Source: Pictodentalium vernedei (taxonomy: Eukaryota; Mollusca; Scaphopoda; Dentaliida; Dentaliidae). From it: 64,000 nucleotides of DNA. The notes beneath the pieces were generated by a model. The model was not told where the DNA came from. It worked only from the letters and a program-made list of their open reading frames with translations, and ran no database searches. The stretch spans positions 165,208,453-165,272,452 of the forward strand of contig CM062290.1 in assembly GCA_031216915.1 (NCBI GenBank). The letters are read 5' to 3'. Position 1 is the stretch's first letter; every line of letters begins with the position of its first letter. The translations under genes were made by a program, and so were the position numbers. Shown piece after piece: positions 33,228 through 44,420 of the stretch.

Positions 33228-33395
33228 AACATTTTCCACCCCATGGAAACCCTGGGAAGAGGAGCAGTGCTTGTTTACTGTGATAAGCAAGTTCTGCTTT
33301 AGTGGTAAAATAAGACCTGGAACTAATGCCTGCGGTGAAAGTCTTCTGAAGTTGATATATAACTATCAACTCATGATGATGATAAGACATGGCAA
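33228..33395 (+). repeat. SINE-like X, tail lost
   Basis: 'CCCCATGGAAACCCTGGGAAG' through 'GCCTGCGGTGAAAGTCTTCTG', then diverges into 'ACTATCAACTCATGATGATG'. Confidence 0.55.
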
Positions 33396-33833
33396 ATTTT
33401 ACAAACAATGAATGTAATATTTGTCAAAACATCGAAAATAACACACTCTACCAATCATTTGATGAATATATTTTCTCTCATCATTTTTAGTACATGGTGG
33501 GATGGTGAATTACTACAAAATTATGTAAAGTGGATTTTCTACCAATCAATTATGATTCCAGAAGAAGGAACAAGAAGCACCAGCATTTTTAAAACCCATT
33601 TATCACAACTACTGATCTCTACACAACTAGACTGCTGGAATGCTAGAAAAAAAAACACCACCACCTAAATCTCCCCCTCCCCCCCCCCCCCCCACACTCT
33701 CCGATAGATGGTGTCAAGTCAATCAATATGGTAACTCCTCCCAATCCATGACGTTTGATGACGTGAAAGCTGTTTTCCCACAGCATAACTGCTTTCACAT
33801 CATCAAAAGCCATGGCATTTCGCACAAAAACTA
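33396..33833. other. No gene; poly-C tract and a short hairpin
   Basis: C-run at about 33675-33692; foldback TTTGATGACGTGAAAGC / GCTTTCACATCATCAAA at about 33752-33810. Confidence 0.5.
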
Positions 33834-34833
33834 GAGCATGGAGGTTTTTCGGTTTCAGTTTTTGCCGAAAAACCGAACCGACGGATGCCAAAAAAAGAGC
33901 CACACGTTTTTTTGCATACTTTGACGTTAAACTTCATTTAAATCTGTTTCACAGGTTGATTTACACATCTTTTTTGATGAACTGCACTCATTTTCTCATT
34001 TCGTTGTTCACTCCTCAGTTTTATTCCACATGTTTCATATTTCGTCGTCTCGTTTTTAACTACTGTGTTGAAAATAATGATCATTTTTGACAAATCATAC
34101 TTTCATCGCCACGATATAGCCTTAGTTGCTGATGTGGCATAAAGCACCAATAAATAAATAAATATAAATAAATTAAACTTCGAAATTTAACAACCCCCTC
34201 GTAATCTCATTTTGAAAATGGTAACGAACATCAGCAGAACGGGCAAATCAAAAAGCGATTATTTCCATATATGTCTTTGTATAAGTCACTCCCATGTATA
34301 CATCGCACCCAATATTTTCAGCCAAAATACCTCCCCTGCGACTATTACTTTTGTATAAGTCGCACTCCGACTGTGAGAATAGCCTGTATACAAGAACGGT
34401 TTTGTTTTTTTTCAAATTTTTTTCATTTCAGTCATATTTATTTCATATTAAGTGCGTGAAATAAAATTATAATAAAAGTATGGTGTTATTTTCTTTGACC
34501 ATTTATTCCCCATGTGATACTCGTTGAAACCATAAATCCATTATAGTTTGCACAAAACGACGGCGCTGCCACAGATGTATAGCATTTACCAAATAGAACA
34601 TATACAATATAGCATCAGCTGAGTGCTTGTGCTATGTCCCAGTACTGCTAATAGGACATAGCACACTTTAAATAGCTCTCAGGTGGCATCTCTTATGTTT
34701 TTATCTAGTAAGACGATAGTGATTTAGATTAATTGAAAGGCCTGGAAATAATACCGAAAAACCAAACTGAAACTAAGGTTTTAAAAAAAATAAAAAAGAA
34801 ACCATACCTGGAAAAAAAAACCTCCATGCACTA
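33834..34833. mobile_element. 1-kb element with a 10-bp direct repeat and GCATGGAGG ends
   Basis: Flanked by ACAAAAACTA (33824-33833 and 34834-34843). Inner ends GCATGGAGGTTTTT and the inverse AAAAACCTCCATGC. A LINE 3' tail lies inside (34106-34170) and 'TATAAGTCGCAC' motifs at 34280-34375. No transposase. A long TSD would fit a MULE-like element, but the ends are short. Confidence 0.5.
34106..34170 (+). repeat. LINE 3' tail fragment
   Basis: 'CGCCACGATATAGCC...GTTGCTGATGTGGC' then GCACCAATAAATAAATAA, matching the end of the LINE at 40281-40988. Confidence 0.7.
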
Positions 34834-34979
34834 ACAAAAACTAATAACACTATCAACTTTCCAATCTCCACACTTGTTTTTTGTCAATCATAACCAAAAT
34901 ATGTCTTAAATATTCAATTTTCATTGCTATGAATAATGTGCACATCATCAAATATTTATTGTTCACTGACATTATAAGT

Positions 34980-35120
34980 TATTGTGATGAATTGACTGTA
35001 ACATGGTCTGAGGTTTGTGGCTCGTAGCTTATGTTCAACCGAAACGCAAAGCATTGAGGTTGAATATATGCTGCAAACCTCAAACCATGTTACCGTCAAC
35101 TCATCACAATAACGTATATG
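34980..35120. repeat. Long imperfect inverted repeat
   Basis: 'AAGTTATTGTGATGAATTGAC...GTAACATGGTCTGAGGTTTG' pairs with 'CAAACCTCAAACCATGTTAC...CATCACAATAACGT'. Confidence 0.65.
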
Positions 35121-35591
35121 TTCCAATCAGACACTACCCACAGCCCAAAACCTACATCATGAAACACAAGAGGCTTATTCACTAAACGTGTGATCATTAA
35201 AAATTGCCTTGTTTAAGGCAACTTTTAACGACCACAGGTTTTGTAAATAAACCTCCCATGTACCCCACAACGGCACTGAATAAATAATCAGTAAACCAGA
35301 TAAACTCATTCCATCTCGGTTCAAATCATAAATTGGTTTGTAATTTAAACAACACTTCATCCGTAACACCGTTTGCTGTCTGCGCGAAAACCCAGAAAAA
35401 TGAAGTGGCTTGCTAAACGCTCTGTTGATGAAGCAATTACGAACAGGGCAACGTCATTTGACATATTTCTCGTTGTGACGTCAGATGGTAACATTTGCCA
35501 CTTGAGCTGTAAACATAGAATATATTAAGCGAGCTCTCGTCCAATCAGAGGAGGATGATGTTAGTCTTATTGGAACATCAAAGTATATTGT
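35121..35591. other. No gene supported
   Basis: Unassigned. Confidence 0.4.
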
Positions 35592-36435
35592 TTAACCCTT
35601 TACCCAACGAATCGCCCACATCCGCCTGCGTAATATCAGTGACCGTTGGGAACGGCAAGCGATCGTGCCAGCGCACCATCGCGCACCGCTTTTTCGTATA
35701 CCGCGAGTAATTAGTCGCGCACGTTTATCTTCCGGTCGTGTTCAAAGCCTTCGTCGGAGAAGTGCAAAGTACAGAAGAACCTGTCATGAGCGACCACCCT
35801 TGGGACTTGCCAAAAATGGTCGTTAAAGACAGGTGGTCGCTGACGACAGGTTTGCTGAGAAGGGGTGCATTTCGAGTTTCGCTTTCACGATGCTTGAAGA
35901 GAGAAACGAAATGCGCCGATACTGGCGATAGCATAGGGGGTCCGAATACAATTTCAACTCAAACGAGACAGTTGAGTGCAAAATCGCATGTTGATTTAAA
36001 ATTTCCACAAAATCTCTTACTACAATAAGATTTGTTTGGAAAAAACATTTCATTGGGAGGCCCCCCCCCCCCCAAGAAATCCCGCCCCACCCACCCAATT
36101 TGCCATCGTGTTTCAGGTACCGGTAACGTCAATTTCAACGGGAACGGGACCACTCGCCCCCGGGCCAACTCGACCCCTTGTTGGTGCGCCAACTCACCTC
36201 CGGGCCAACTCGCCCTCGGGCCAACTTGCCCCCAGGTGGAATAACGAGGATTGGTGGTGATTGCTGTTGAGAAATGAGTAGGCCTAATAACGCACGATTT
36301 CCAAAATAATTGGTTTTATGACGTTTCGGCCTTGAGACGTTTCGGCCCTAAGAGGCCGAAACATCTTGGAAATCGGGCCGAAACGTCTTCATTTTCGGTA
36401 TTCTTTTTTAGATGTGTGGAGGGGTTTGTGGAGTT
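35592..36435. repeat. P1-type left end followed by GC-richer foldback and minisatellite DNA
   Basis: TTAACCCTTTACCCAACG at 35592 opens the segment. A foldback AACCTGTCATGAGCGACCACC / GGTGGTCGCTGACGACAGGTT lies at about 35779-35855. A degenerate GCCAACTCGCCC minisatellite is at about 36150-36235, and 'GACGTTTCGGCC' repeats with inverse copies at 36310-36390. ORFs here are low-complexity products. Confidence 0.5.
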
Positions 36436-37152
36436 TTAAATCCTTTACCCAACATAAATAAGAATTTTGTGTTATTTATATCTGCTCACGTTTTTGTTTT
36501 TACAAATTTTTAATCAAATTTTCTATTAGGTATACTTACCAATTCATGTTTTTGTTACAAATCCGGAAGAAATAAAAAATTATTTCCAATGAAAAAATAT
36601 TTCCAGTAACATATTTGAAGAATAAAAAGTCCAAATTATAATCCGAAATGACGTTTAAAGTGAAAAAGTGCCGCCATGAAATGAAGAAAAAACGAATTTC
36701 TGATGCGCGATTCCACTGTCTCTACCGCGTTCTGAAGTATTGGGACCAGTTTGTTCACTGGGTAGGTATAATGAAAATAATCGCAACAGTCAAAGAAATC
36801 AAAGGAATTAAGAACAAAGTGAGTAACTTGAAATTGTCATGTTACAGTTATATTTTAAAAATCACTCTCCTAAAATTTTTCACTCTCGTAAAATCTAAAA
36901 GTGGAGAGTGAATTTCCACTCTCCTGCTCTCCCGCTCCCAACGGTCACTGTAATATGCAAATTCAGCAGCTGGTATATTTCGAAAAATTTCAACAAAACC
37001 ATATCATGTGACCCCTCTTTGGAACGAGCTCATCGAGCTCGTTCCAAAGAGGGGTCACATGATATGGTTTTGTTGAAATTTTTTGGAAAAAATTTTAAAA
37101 ATGATATTTAAAATAATAAATTTGAAATCGTCTGCGTAGGGTAAAGGGTTAA
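36436..37152. mobile_element. TTAA MITE, family P1, with the best-preserved foldback
   Basis: TTAAATCCTTTACCCAAC left, GCGTAGGGTAAAGGGTTAA right. About 36985-37083 is a nearly perfect foldback, tip GAGCTC-ATC-GAGCTC, arms running through GTGACCCCTCTTTGG and CATATCATG to AAAATTTCAAC. The left half is longer than in other copies, so extra sequence is probably inserted. Confidence 0.7.
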
Positions 37153-37204
37153 AAGATTGTGAGGCATCAAGAAACTGAAAACCTCCAAGAAGAGTTTTGT
37201 TGTT

Positions 37205-39420
37205 GAGCATTTTTAGCTTAACTTGACATAGTCAAGATAAGCTATTGCCATCACGCGTGCGGAAGTCTGTTAGTCTGTGAGTCTGTTAGTCTGTGAGTCT
37301 GTGACGTCTTCACATTTCCTTTAGCACGGGCTACACCCCGCAGTTCTTGTCTGATCGTCACGAAATTTCATATGCAGGTTTGGGGTCATGTCTAGATGAG
37401 AACGTCCCCTTTTGGTCGCGATCGGGCAACCGGTATGGCTGCCCGAGCCCAAAACCCGAAAACCATTAGCACAGTCTACAGGTCGTATTTATGAAGGGAT
37501 TTCATTGTAACTTGGTAGGATGCCTCTGTATAGTGCCTAGACGAGAACGTCCCCTTTTGGGCATGATCTATCAACCGTGATGGCTGCCCAAGCCCGAAAA
37601 CCCAAAAACTTTTAGCACAGTCTGCAGGTCATGTTTAATGTGGAGGGATTTCATTGTATCTTGGTAGGATGACTCCTTATGATGTCTAGATGCGAATTTC
37701 CCCATTTGGGCATGATCTGCCAACCGTGACGACTGCCCAAGCCCAAAACCCGAAAACCTTTAGCGCAGTCTACAGGTCATATTTATTGAGGAATTTCATT
37801 GTAACTTGGTGGGTTGACTTCATACAATGTCTAGATGAGAAAGTCCCCCTTTGGACGTGATTGGGCAACTGTGACGGCTACAGGAGCCCGAAGCCCGAAA
37901 ACCTTTAGCACAGTCTAGAGGTCATATTTATGAAATGATTTCATTGTAACTTGGCAGGATGACTCCAAATAATGTCTAGATGAGAACGTCCCCTTTTGAT
38001 CGCCATCATTCAGCCTTGATGGGTGCCCGAGCCCAAAAACCTTTAGCATAGGTAAAAGGTCATATTTATGGAAGGATTTCATTGTAACCTATTAGGTTGA
38101 CTCCATATCATGCCTAGATGATGACATCCCCTTTTGGTCGTAATTGGTCAGCTGTGTTGGCTACAAGTGCCTGAAGCCCAAAAACCTTGAGCACAGTCTA
38201 CAGGCCATATTTATGAAGGGATTTCATTCTAACTTCATAGGATCATTCCAGATGATGCTCAGATGAAATTGTCCCCTATGGTTGCGATCATTCAACCATG
38301 ATGGCTGCCCAAGCCCGAAGCCCGAAAACCTTTAGCACAGTCTACAAGTCATATTTGTGAAGGGATTTCATTGTAACTTGGTAGGTTGACTTCATATAAT
38401 GCCTAGATGAGAACGTCCCCTTTTGGACATGTTTGGGCAACTTTGACAGCTAAAGGTGCCCGAAGCCCAAAAACCTTTACCACTGTCTACAGGTCATATT
38501 TATGAAGGGATTCCATTGTAACTTGGTAGGTTGACTCCAAATAAGGTCAAGATGAGAACATCCCATTTTGGCCGTGATCATTCAGCCTTGATGGGTGCCC
38601 GAGCCCAAAAACCTTTAGCATAGGCAAAAGTTTATATTTATAGAAGGATTTCATTGTAACATTGTTAGGTTGACTCCATATAATGCCTAGATGATGACAT
38701 CCCCTTTTGGTCATGATTGGTCAACTGTGATGGCTACAGGTGCCCGAAGCCCGAAAACCTTGAACACAGTCTACAGGTCATATTTATGAAGGGATTTCAT
38801 TTTAACTTCGCAGGATCACTCCAGATGATGCCCAGATGAGATTGTCCCCTTTGGTTGCGATCATTCAACCATGATGGCTGCCCGAGCCCGAAGCCCGAAA
38901 ACCTTTAGCACAGTCTAAGGTCATATTTATGCAGGGATTTCATTGTAACTTGGTAGGTTGACTTCATATAATGTCTAGATGAGAACGTCCCCTTTTGGAC
39001 ACGAGTGGGCAACTGTGACGGCTTCAGGGGCCCAAAGCCCGATAACCTTTAGAACAGTCTACAGGTCATAATTATGAAGGGATTTTATTGTAGCTTGGTA
39101 GGATGACTCCAAATAGTGTCCAGATGAGAACGTCCCCTTTTGGTCACGATCATTCAGCCTTGATGGCTGCCTGAAGCCCGAAAACCTTTAGCACAGTCTA
39201 CAGGTCATATTTATGGAGGGATTTCATTGTAACTTGGTAGGTTGACTTCATATAATGTCTAGATGAGAACGTCCCCTTTGGACGCAATTGGGAAACTGAC
39301 GGCTACAGGGGCCCGAAGCCCGAAAACCTTTAGCACAGTCTACAGGCCATATTTATGAAGGGATTTTAATGTAACTTGATAGGATGACTCATTTTGGAAT
39401 AATTTCATTGTAATTTTGTT
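37205..39420. repeat. Tandem array, about 145-bp unit, about 14 units
   Basis: Opens with 'TTAACTTGACATAGTCAAGATA' and 'GTCTGTTAGTCTGTGAGTC', then units marked by 'CCTTTAGCACAGTCTACAGG' near 37460, 37610, 37760, 37905, 38040, 38190, 38330, 38470, 38615, 38760, 38900, 39050, 39185 and 39330. It resembles a large pearl/Helentron-type array. The same element start appears at 14113. Confidence 0.85.
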
Positions 39421-39782
39421 GATATATGTTAACTGTGAGGGCCACATATATTAACTGTGAGGTCATATTAACCCACCCCTCAGATCTTTAGTACAGTGTA
39501 CACCTCATATTATTTTTATCATAAACATAGCATACAGGGAACAGAAATGAACATATTCCCAATTATCACAATTCTTGTCTTATTTCATAATCGTTTTATA
39601 AACATTGAACATTATCCTTTTCATCAAACACAACACACAAGTTAAGCTACAGTGTCATTGACACTTTCATTTATTTTTTAACAACTTCCACCCTACCCTA
39701 AGATGGTGGTAGTGGAGACACCTTTATATATGTGACCAGTGAGCATTGCACCAATCCAGTTGTATGGAGATCATTGATCACA

Positions 39783-40143
39783 GGAAGTTCAATGTCTTGG
39801 TGGTTATGGCAATGGACTTTAAACCAAAAGGTCCATGGTTCATTCCCTGCCAGGGACAACTACGTTGTATCCTTGAGTAAGGCACTATATATATGTAATC
39901 CTGATTACACACATGGGGCACAGTGGCACTATTTACTAAGGCATATTGCACATCGTTTGTGCACTTGCCTTTAACCAGTGCTAAGCTGCTTTTGCGGTGT
40001 TTGTACTATGAAGAGACTGATATTACTTGCTGCTACTAGGTGGTTCTCTCCAGGTACTACATCTTCCTCCAACGGTAAAACTGTCCTACATGAGGTGACC
40101 CTGGCCATCGAAAGTGTTGTTAAAACTCTGATAAATAAATAAA
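39783..40143 (+). repeat. SINE (family B) with a diverged tRNA-like head
   Basis: Head 'GGTGGTTATGGCAATGGAC...GGTCCATGGTTCATTCC', body 'GTATCCTTGAGTAAGGCAC', B tail 'GGTGACCCTGGCCATCGAAAG' and GATAAATAAATAAA. TSD TCATTGATCACA / TCAGTGATCACA (39771-39782 and 40144-40155). Confidence 0.8.
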
Positions 40144-40280
40144 TCAGTGATCACAACCAAGTAGTCAGTGAGTAGGTTTGATAGCATTCTTGTAGTCTTT
40201 TTCTTTTAAAAAGTCAATCTTATGGGGTGGCAAAACTACCAATCAAGATTCAGTAATAAATACACCCTCCCTGCACTGTA

Positions 40281-40988
40281 GTCACAACAGCTTGTCCACG
40301 CCTTTGTTACCAGTCGCCTCTACAACTGCAACTCTCTTCTGATTGGCTCTGAAACATCTATTCTTGAAAAGCTACAACACATCCAAAATTGTGCTGCACT
40401 GGTCATAACCAGAACTCAAAAGTACTGCCATATACCAGTACTCTCTGAGTTACACTGGCTACCCGTTAAGCAAAGAATTCAATTTAAAATTGTCCTTTTG
40501 GTGTTTAAGTGTATCTCGGGATCTGCATCGGGATCTGCACCATCCTACCTGTCCGATCTGCTTACCATCCACAAACCACTGAGGTCATCAGATCAACTCA
40601 ATCTGGTTCAGCCTGTATCTAAATTTACTCGTGCTGGTGATAGGGCCTTTGCGGTTGCTGGACCAAGGCTTTGGAATTCTCTTCCAATCAACATAAAAAA
40701 TAGTAAATACTGGTACTAAAACCTACATTTTTCGAAAGGCATTTCCTTCAGTGGACTTTTAATTTTGGTCATAAACTGACCTTACCAGGTGCGTGGGTGT
40801 GACTGAGTCAGTGAGGATTGCCTCGTTACTTGTCAAGTTACACTCGCATACTTGTTTTGGTAAAGTTGTAGTTTGTTTTGTTTTGTTTTTTATTTTGTTT
40901 TAATTCAATACCCTTTTTCTTTTAGGTTCTGTCGCTTATCGCCATGATATAGCCTCGGTTGCTGATGTGGCGTTGGGCACCAATAAAT
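40281..40988 (+). pseudogene. 5'-truncated LINE, C-terminal reverse-transcriptase polyprotein end
   Basis: Open from about 40288 to a stop at 40717-40719. It includes LVHAFVTSRLYNCNSLLIG, LSELHWLPVKQRI, GSAPSYLSDLL and FAVAGPRLWNSLP, the conserved C-terminal region downstream of the RT domain in CR1/L2/Jockey-type LINEs. A frameshift near the end moves TKTYIFRKAFP out of frame. The 3' end is 'CGCCATGATATAGCC...GTTGCTGATGTGGC' then CACCAATAAATGA. Confidence 0.85.
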
Positions 40989-41100
40989 GATAGTAGTGAT
41001 CCATGTATCAATGTATCTGTGAGAGAATGTATGTGTGTATATGTATGTATGCAATTATTGTACAGCCATTGAGCACCGTGTGTGGATTCTAGGCTTTAAA

Positions 41101-41130
<30 letters not shown>
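41101..41130. repeat. (ATT)n microsatellite
   Basis: Perfect ATT trinucleotides. Confidence 0.95.
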
Positions 41131-41133
<3 letters not shown>

Positions 41134-41286
41134 CATTGGTTTAGTGTGTAACAGATATTTGTTTATGGCTCAACAAAACTCATCCATGACTAGCGTAAAC
41201 CAAATTTGCTGAGTAGTTTTACAAGTGTGGTTTTAAATTATGACTGTTTATCCCCTAAAATGCAGAATGGAGTCCCTCCTATGCAT

Positions 41287-41538
41287 TTAACCCATAGGTC
41301 CTCATACAACCACAAACTGCTCCTTTCATATTACTCTGAAAAAGTTGTCCCAAGTGTATTCTTCCTTGTGAACTTGGCTGGTAGGCTGCATTTATTTTGA
41401 CAGTGTTTCTACATCATTGTTGGCTGCCTGTACAGGCAGCCAACAATGATGTAGAAACACTATTAAGTCATCTGCAGGTGTGTATATGTGTATATGGTAG
41501 TTATTAACATAAAATTAATCTGGAAAGATATGGTTTAA
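41287..41538. mobile_element. TTAA MITE, family P2, second perfect palindrome
   Basis: TTAACCCATAGGTCCTC left; the right end shares TTAA (41535-41538) with the next element. Perfect 58-bp palindrome 41403-41460, centred on CCTGTACAGG. Confidence 0.75.
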
Positions 41539-41740
41539 CTCCTTGCTGGCTTTTGACAACTATTCCTCCCATGGACAGGAAATCTCTTGTCATTGTAATA
41601 AATTAAATTTGAGGATATTGAACCACATTTTTACCTGTAGATTGTATAAACTCAAATTTTCATAAATTCTTTATCGAATCTAGTGGGAGCATGGTTGCTC
41701 AGTAGGTAGAGATGCAGGCTGCAAGCCGAGAAGTCACCTC

Positions 41741-42540
41741 TAGTGATGGACCCATAATCAGAATCGGCAATCAAAACTGGCTGGTTATGGGGCATCAGCC
41801 TATTATGACAACCGGCAGTTAAAAAATGGCAGTTTCCGGTTATTCTATATTTAACACTGACTATTAAAAATCCCTTTGATATCTGGCCATTTCAATAAAG
41901 TTTCCCCATTAAAAACGTGTGTTGTGCATAGCAGAAAATTTAGGGATTTGCAGAGCAGAGATTTTGCAGAATTTACCAACTGCAACCGGTACGAGATCGC
42001 CACCATTTCCCGAATATTGTAGAGTTCATGTAAACATTGGAGAAACACATCAAGGGAGGTAACAAGGTGAAAAAATAACATTGAATAATACATTTTGATG
42101 TACATGTAAACCATGCGTCATACGACATCACAACACATATTAACATCAAAATTATTATTCAGTTAAGACACAAAATATGTGTGTTCAGTATATTCCTGGT
42201 TAATACAGCCAAGTGTATAGTTTACTTACACAAAACGGTATTAGCACTCTTTACCGGAAAGCACTCTTTACCGGAATAAAACACAATCTTCACGAGAACA
42301 ATATCGTGTGATTGTATCGTTAATAACAATCTTTTCCCCACACCCCAACCAAAATGCAAATATTATTTTGGCTAATATTACCCAGCACTAAATATGCATA
42401 CTCTGAAAACTTATGTGGTATTAAGCTTTCGTAATTGATGATTTATCAACGAAATTCTGTAGTATAAGAGGCACCAACAGATTTTCTTCAGTGTCCTACT
42501 TCTGCCATCAGAATCGGCATAATTGGCAGAGAAATAACCG
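41741..42540. mobile_element. Unclassified 0.8-kb insertion in the SINE head
   Basis: Starts 'TAGTGATGGACCCATAATCAG', ends '...GGCAGAGAAATAACCG'. 'ATCAGAATCGGCA' occurs near both ends in the same orientation. The left end looks hAT-like, but I cannot show TIRs or a TSD. Confidence 0.5.
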
Positions 42541-43041
42541 GTAACTGCGTTATGTCCTTGGGCAAGACACTTTATCCCAAATGCCCACATGGGGGCACGG
42601 TGGCAATGTGTACTAAGGCGTACTGCACGTCAATGATGCACTTATCTTCAACCAATGCTAACCCTCCTTGTGCGGAGTTAGTAGGGGAGAGTGGGGCACG
42701 GTGGATCACCAATCTTTTCAGACATCATATCTTGAGTTGTACAGGATCCCAGGAAAAGGTTTAATGTGCAAATTATAGCTGAGTGTGTACTCTAATATAC
42801 AATTTAACCATTTGGACTAGGCTGTTTGCAAATTCGAGTTTGAGAGGTCTGAACAATTTTTTTTTCTTGATCCACTCTGCTCCAATATTGGGGCAGAGTG
42901 GAACAGTGCCTGGGGTTAAATGGAGCAATCTATGGAAATCATTATATTAGATATAATGGAACTGAAAAAACAATTTAATAATGGAAATGATACAATTGTA
43001 TCAAATTTAAATGGAAACATCTGTCCATGTGTCTCAAGTAC

Positions 43042-43218
43042 TTAACCCTTTACCCAACGCAAAAAGAAGACTACAGTTGCAAAACAGTTTCAATTTTGGT
43101 CTCAAAAACATAGCTTATGAACCCTGATTGGAACGAGCTCATCCCAATGCGGGGTCATAAGCTATGTTTTTAAGACATGTTTTTTTTGTTTGGAAATTAT
43201 ATTCAACTAGCAGGGTTA
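43042..43218. mobile_element. TTAA MITE, family P1, chimeric right side
   Basis: TTAACCCTTTACCCAACGC left; hairpin 'TTGGAACGAGCTCATCCCAA'. The right part 'GGAAATTATATTCAACTAGCAGGG' resembles family T internal sequence rather than P1. Confidence 0.5.
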
Positions 43219-43389
43219 AACGGCATTGCACAGGAAAATGTAGGGGTCATATGAAAAGTACCACCCCCCCCCCAAAAAAAAAAAAAATAGGGGCCAAGTA
43301 TTTTTTGACCCAGCCCGCCCTATGGGAGGCACACTCAGATCCGCCCTCTGGGTGGGGGCCTTCAATCCCATCACTTTTTAACCCCCCCC

Positions 43390-43700
43390 CCCCCCCACCA
43401 TTATATTCCTGGTAAAAAGTTACCCCTAGAGACCCCTTTGAGGACCTGTATCGGTGAAATCCATCAATTTTGCCCCTCCCCACCCCCACCTCCGCCACTT
43501 TTTTAAACACCGCCCTTAGATTCCTGATAAAAGGTTACCCCAAGTAGACCCCTTTGAAGACCTATATCGGTGAAAACAAATTTTGTCATAACTTTCGGTG
43601 CCCCTCCCTGCCCCCACCCCCACCCTGCACACTTTTTTAAACCTTACGAGGACCTCCGCCATCAAAAAGTACCCCGAGTAGACCCATTTTGGGCACTCTG
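43390..43700. repeat. Degenerate C-rich tandem repeat, three units
   Basis: 'GTTACCCCTAGAGACCCCTTTG' recurs near 43419, 43534 and 43669, with 'CCTGTATCGGTGAAA' spacers and C runs. Confidence 0.6.
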
Positions 43701-43735
43701 GATGGCCCCATATTCATTTCTTATCAACCTACTCA

Positions 43736-43977
43736 CAATGGTTTACTACAGGCTTGCACTACAGTGGAAGTCCCTAACTCGGATAAAATACTCTCTATTT
43801 TTGTCTTTCCCAAGCAAGTTGGGAAAGAAAAGTGGTGCAAAAGCACCAATAAAAATAAGCCAAAACTGGGTCGAGTGCAACCGGCGCAGACCCAGTACGG
43901 GACGCTCTCTCTCAAGTACAACTCCACGACTTCCGTTGCCAGTGCGCATATACCGTCTCTAAAGACTCATTCTTTTT
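43736..43977 (+). repeat. DIRS left inverted terminal repeat
   Basis: Inverse of 49754-49995 with, by eye, about two mismatches in 242 bp. Outside it lies a left-specific extension of 20 bp (43716-43735). Confidence 0.92.
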
Positions 43978-44420
43978 AAAATCTGCTTCGTGTCGAGATG
44001 TTTTTGCACGCTTATCAGTGTTCCACCAGCTCGATGTTTGATGATTCCTGATTCATTATACCACAGTGTATCCTTTGTATTCTCAGGAACAGTGTTTTAT
44101 ATTCTCTTTTTTCTATTATATGTCCATAATGTATATTTATTTGCTCTCTCTCGGGTCGCGCGCGATTTTCGCGGGCCACGCGGTTCGGACTTAGATTTTC
44201 ACAATTATTGTTCATGCTTTTTTTGCAAATTTTTCTAATTGTGTTAGAGTTAGGTGTCAGCGGGGTACCACTCCTGCAGTGTTTCTTCTTTCTGTTGAGA
44301 GTAGTCTTCCTGTTGGGTGGTTCCCGGTCGACCGTCTGGGGTCTTTGTTTCTGTCACCTTTCTCTCTTTGGGGGTGTTCTGTTTTCTGATCTCACCTTCT
44401 CTGCTCCTCTCACCTCTTTC

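Noticed and set aside
36032-36260. ORFs in the GCCAACTCGCCC minisatellite
   Set aside because: Low-complexity translation of tandem repeats.
37205-39420. CRISPR-like array
   Set aside because: Units are whole 145-bp tandem repeats without unique spacers, in a eukaryotic genome.
43164-43510. Proline- and glycine-rich ORFs
   Set aside because: Translations of C-runs and the degenerate C-rich tandem repeat.
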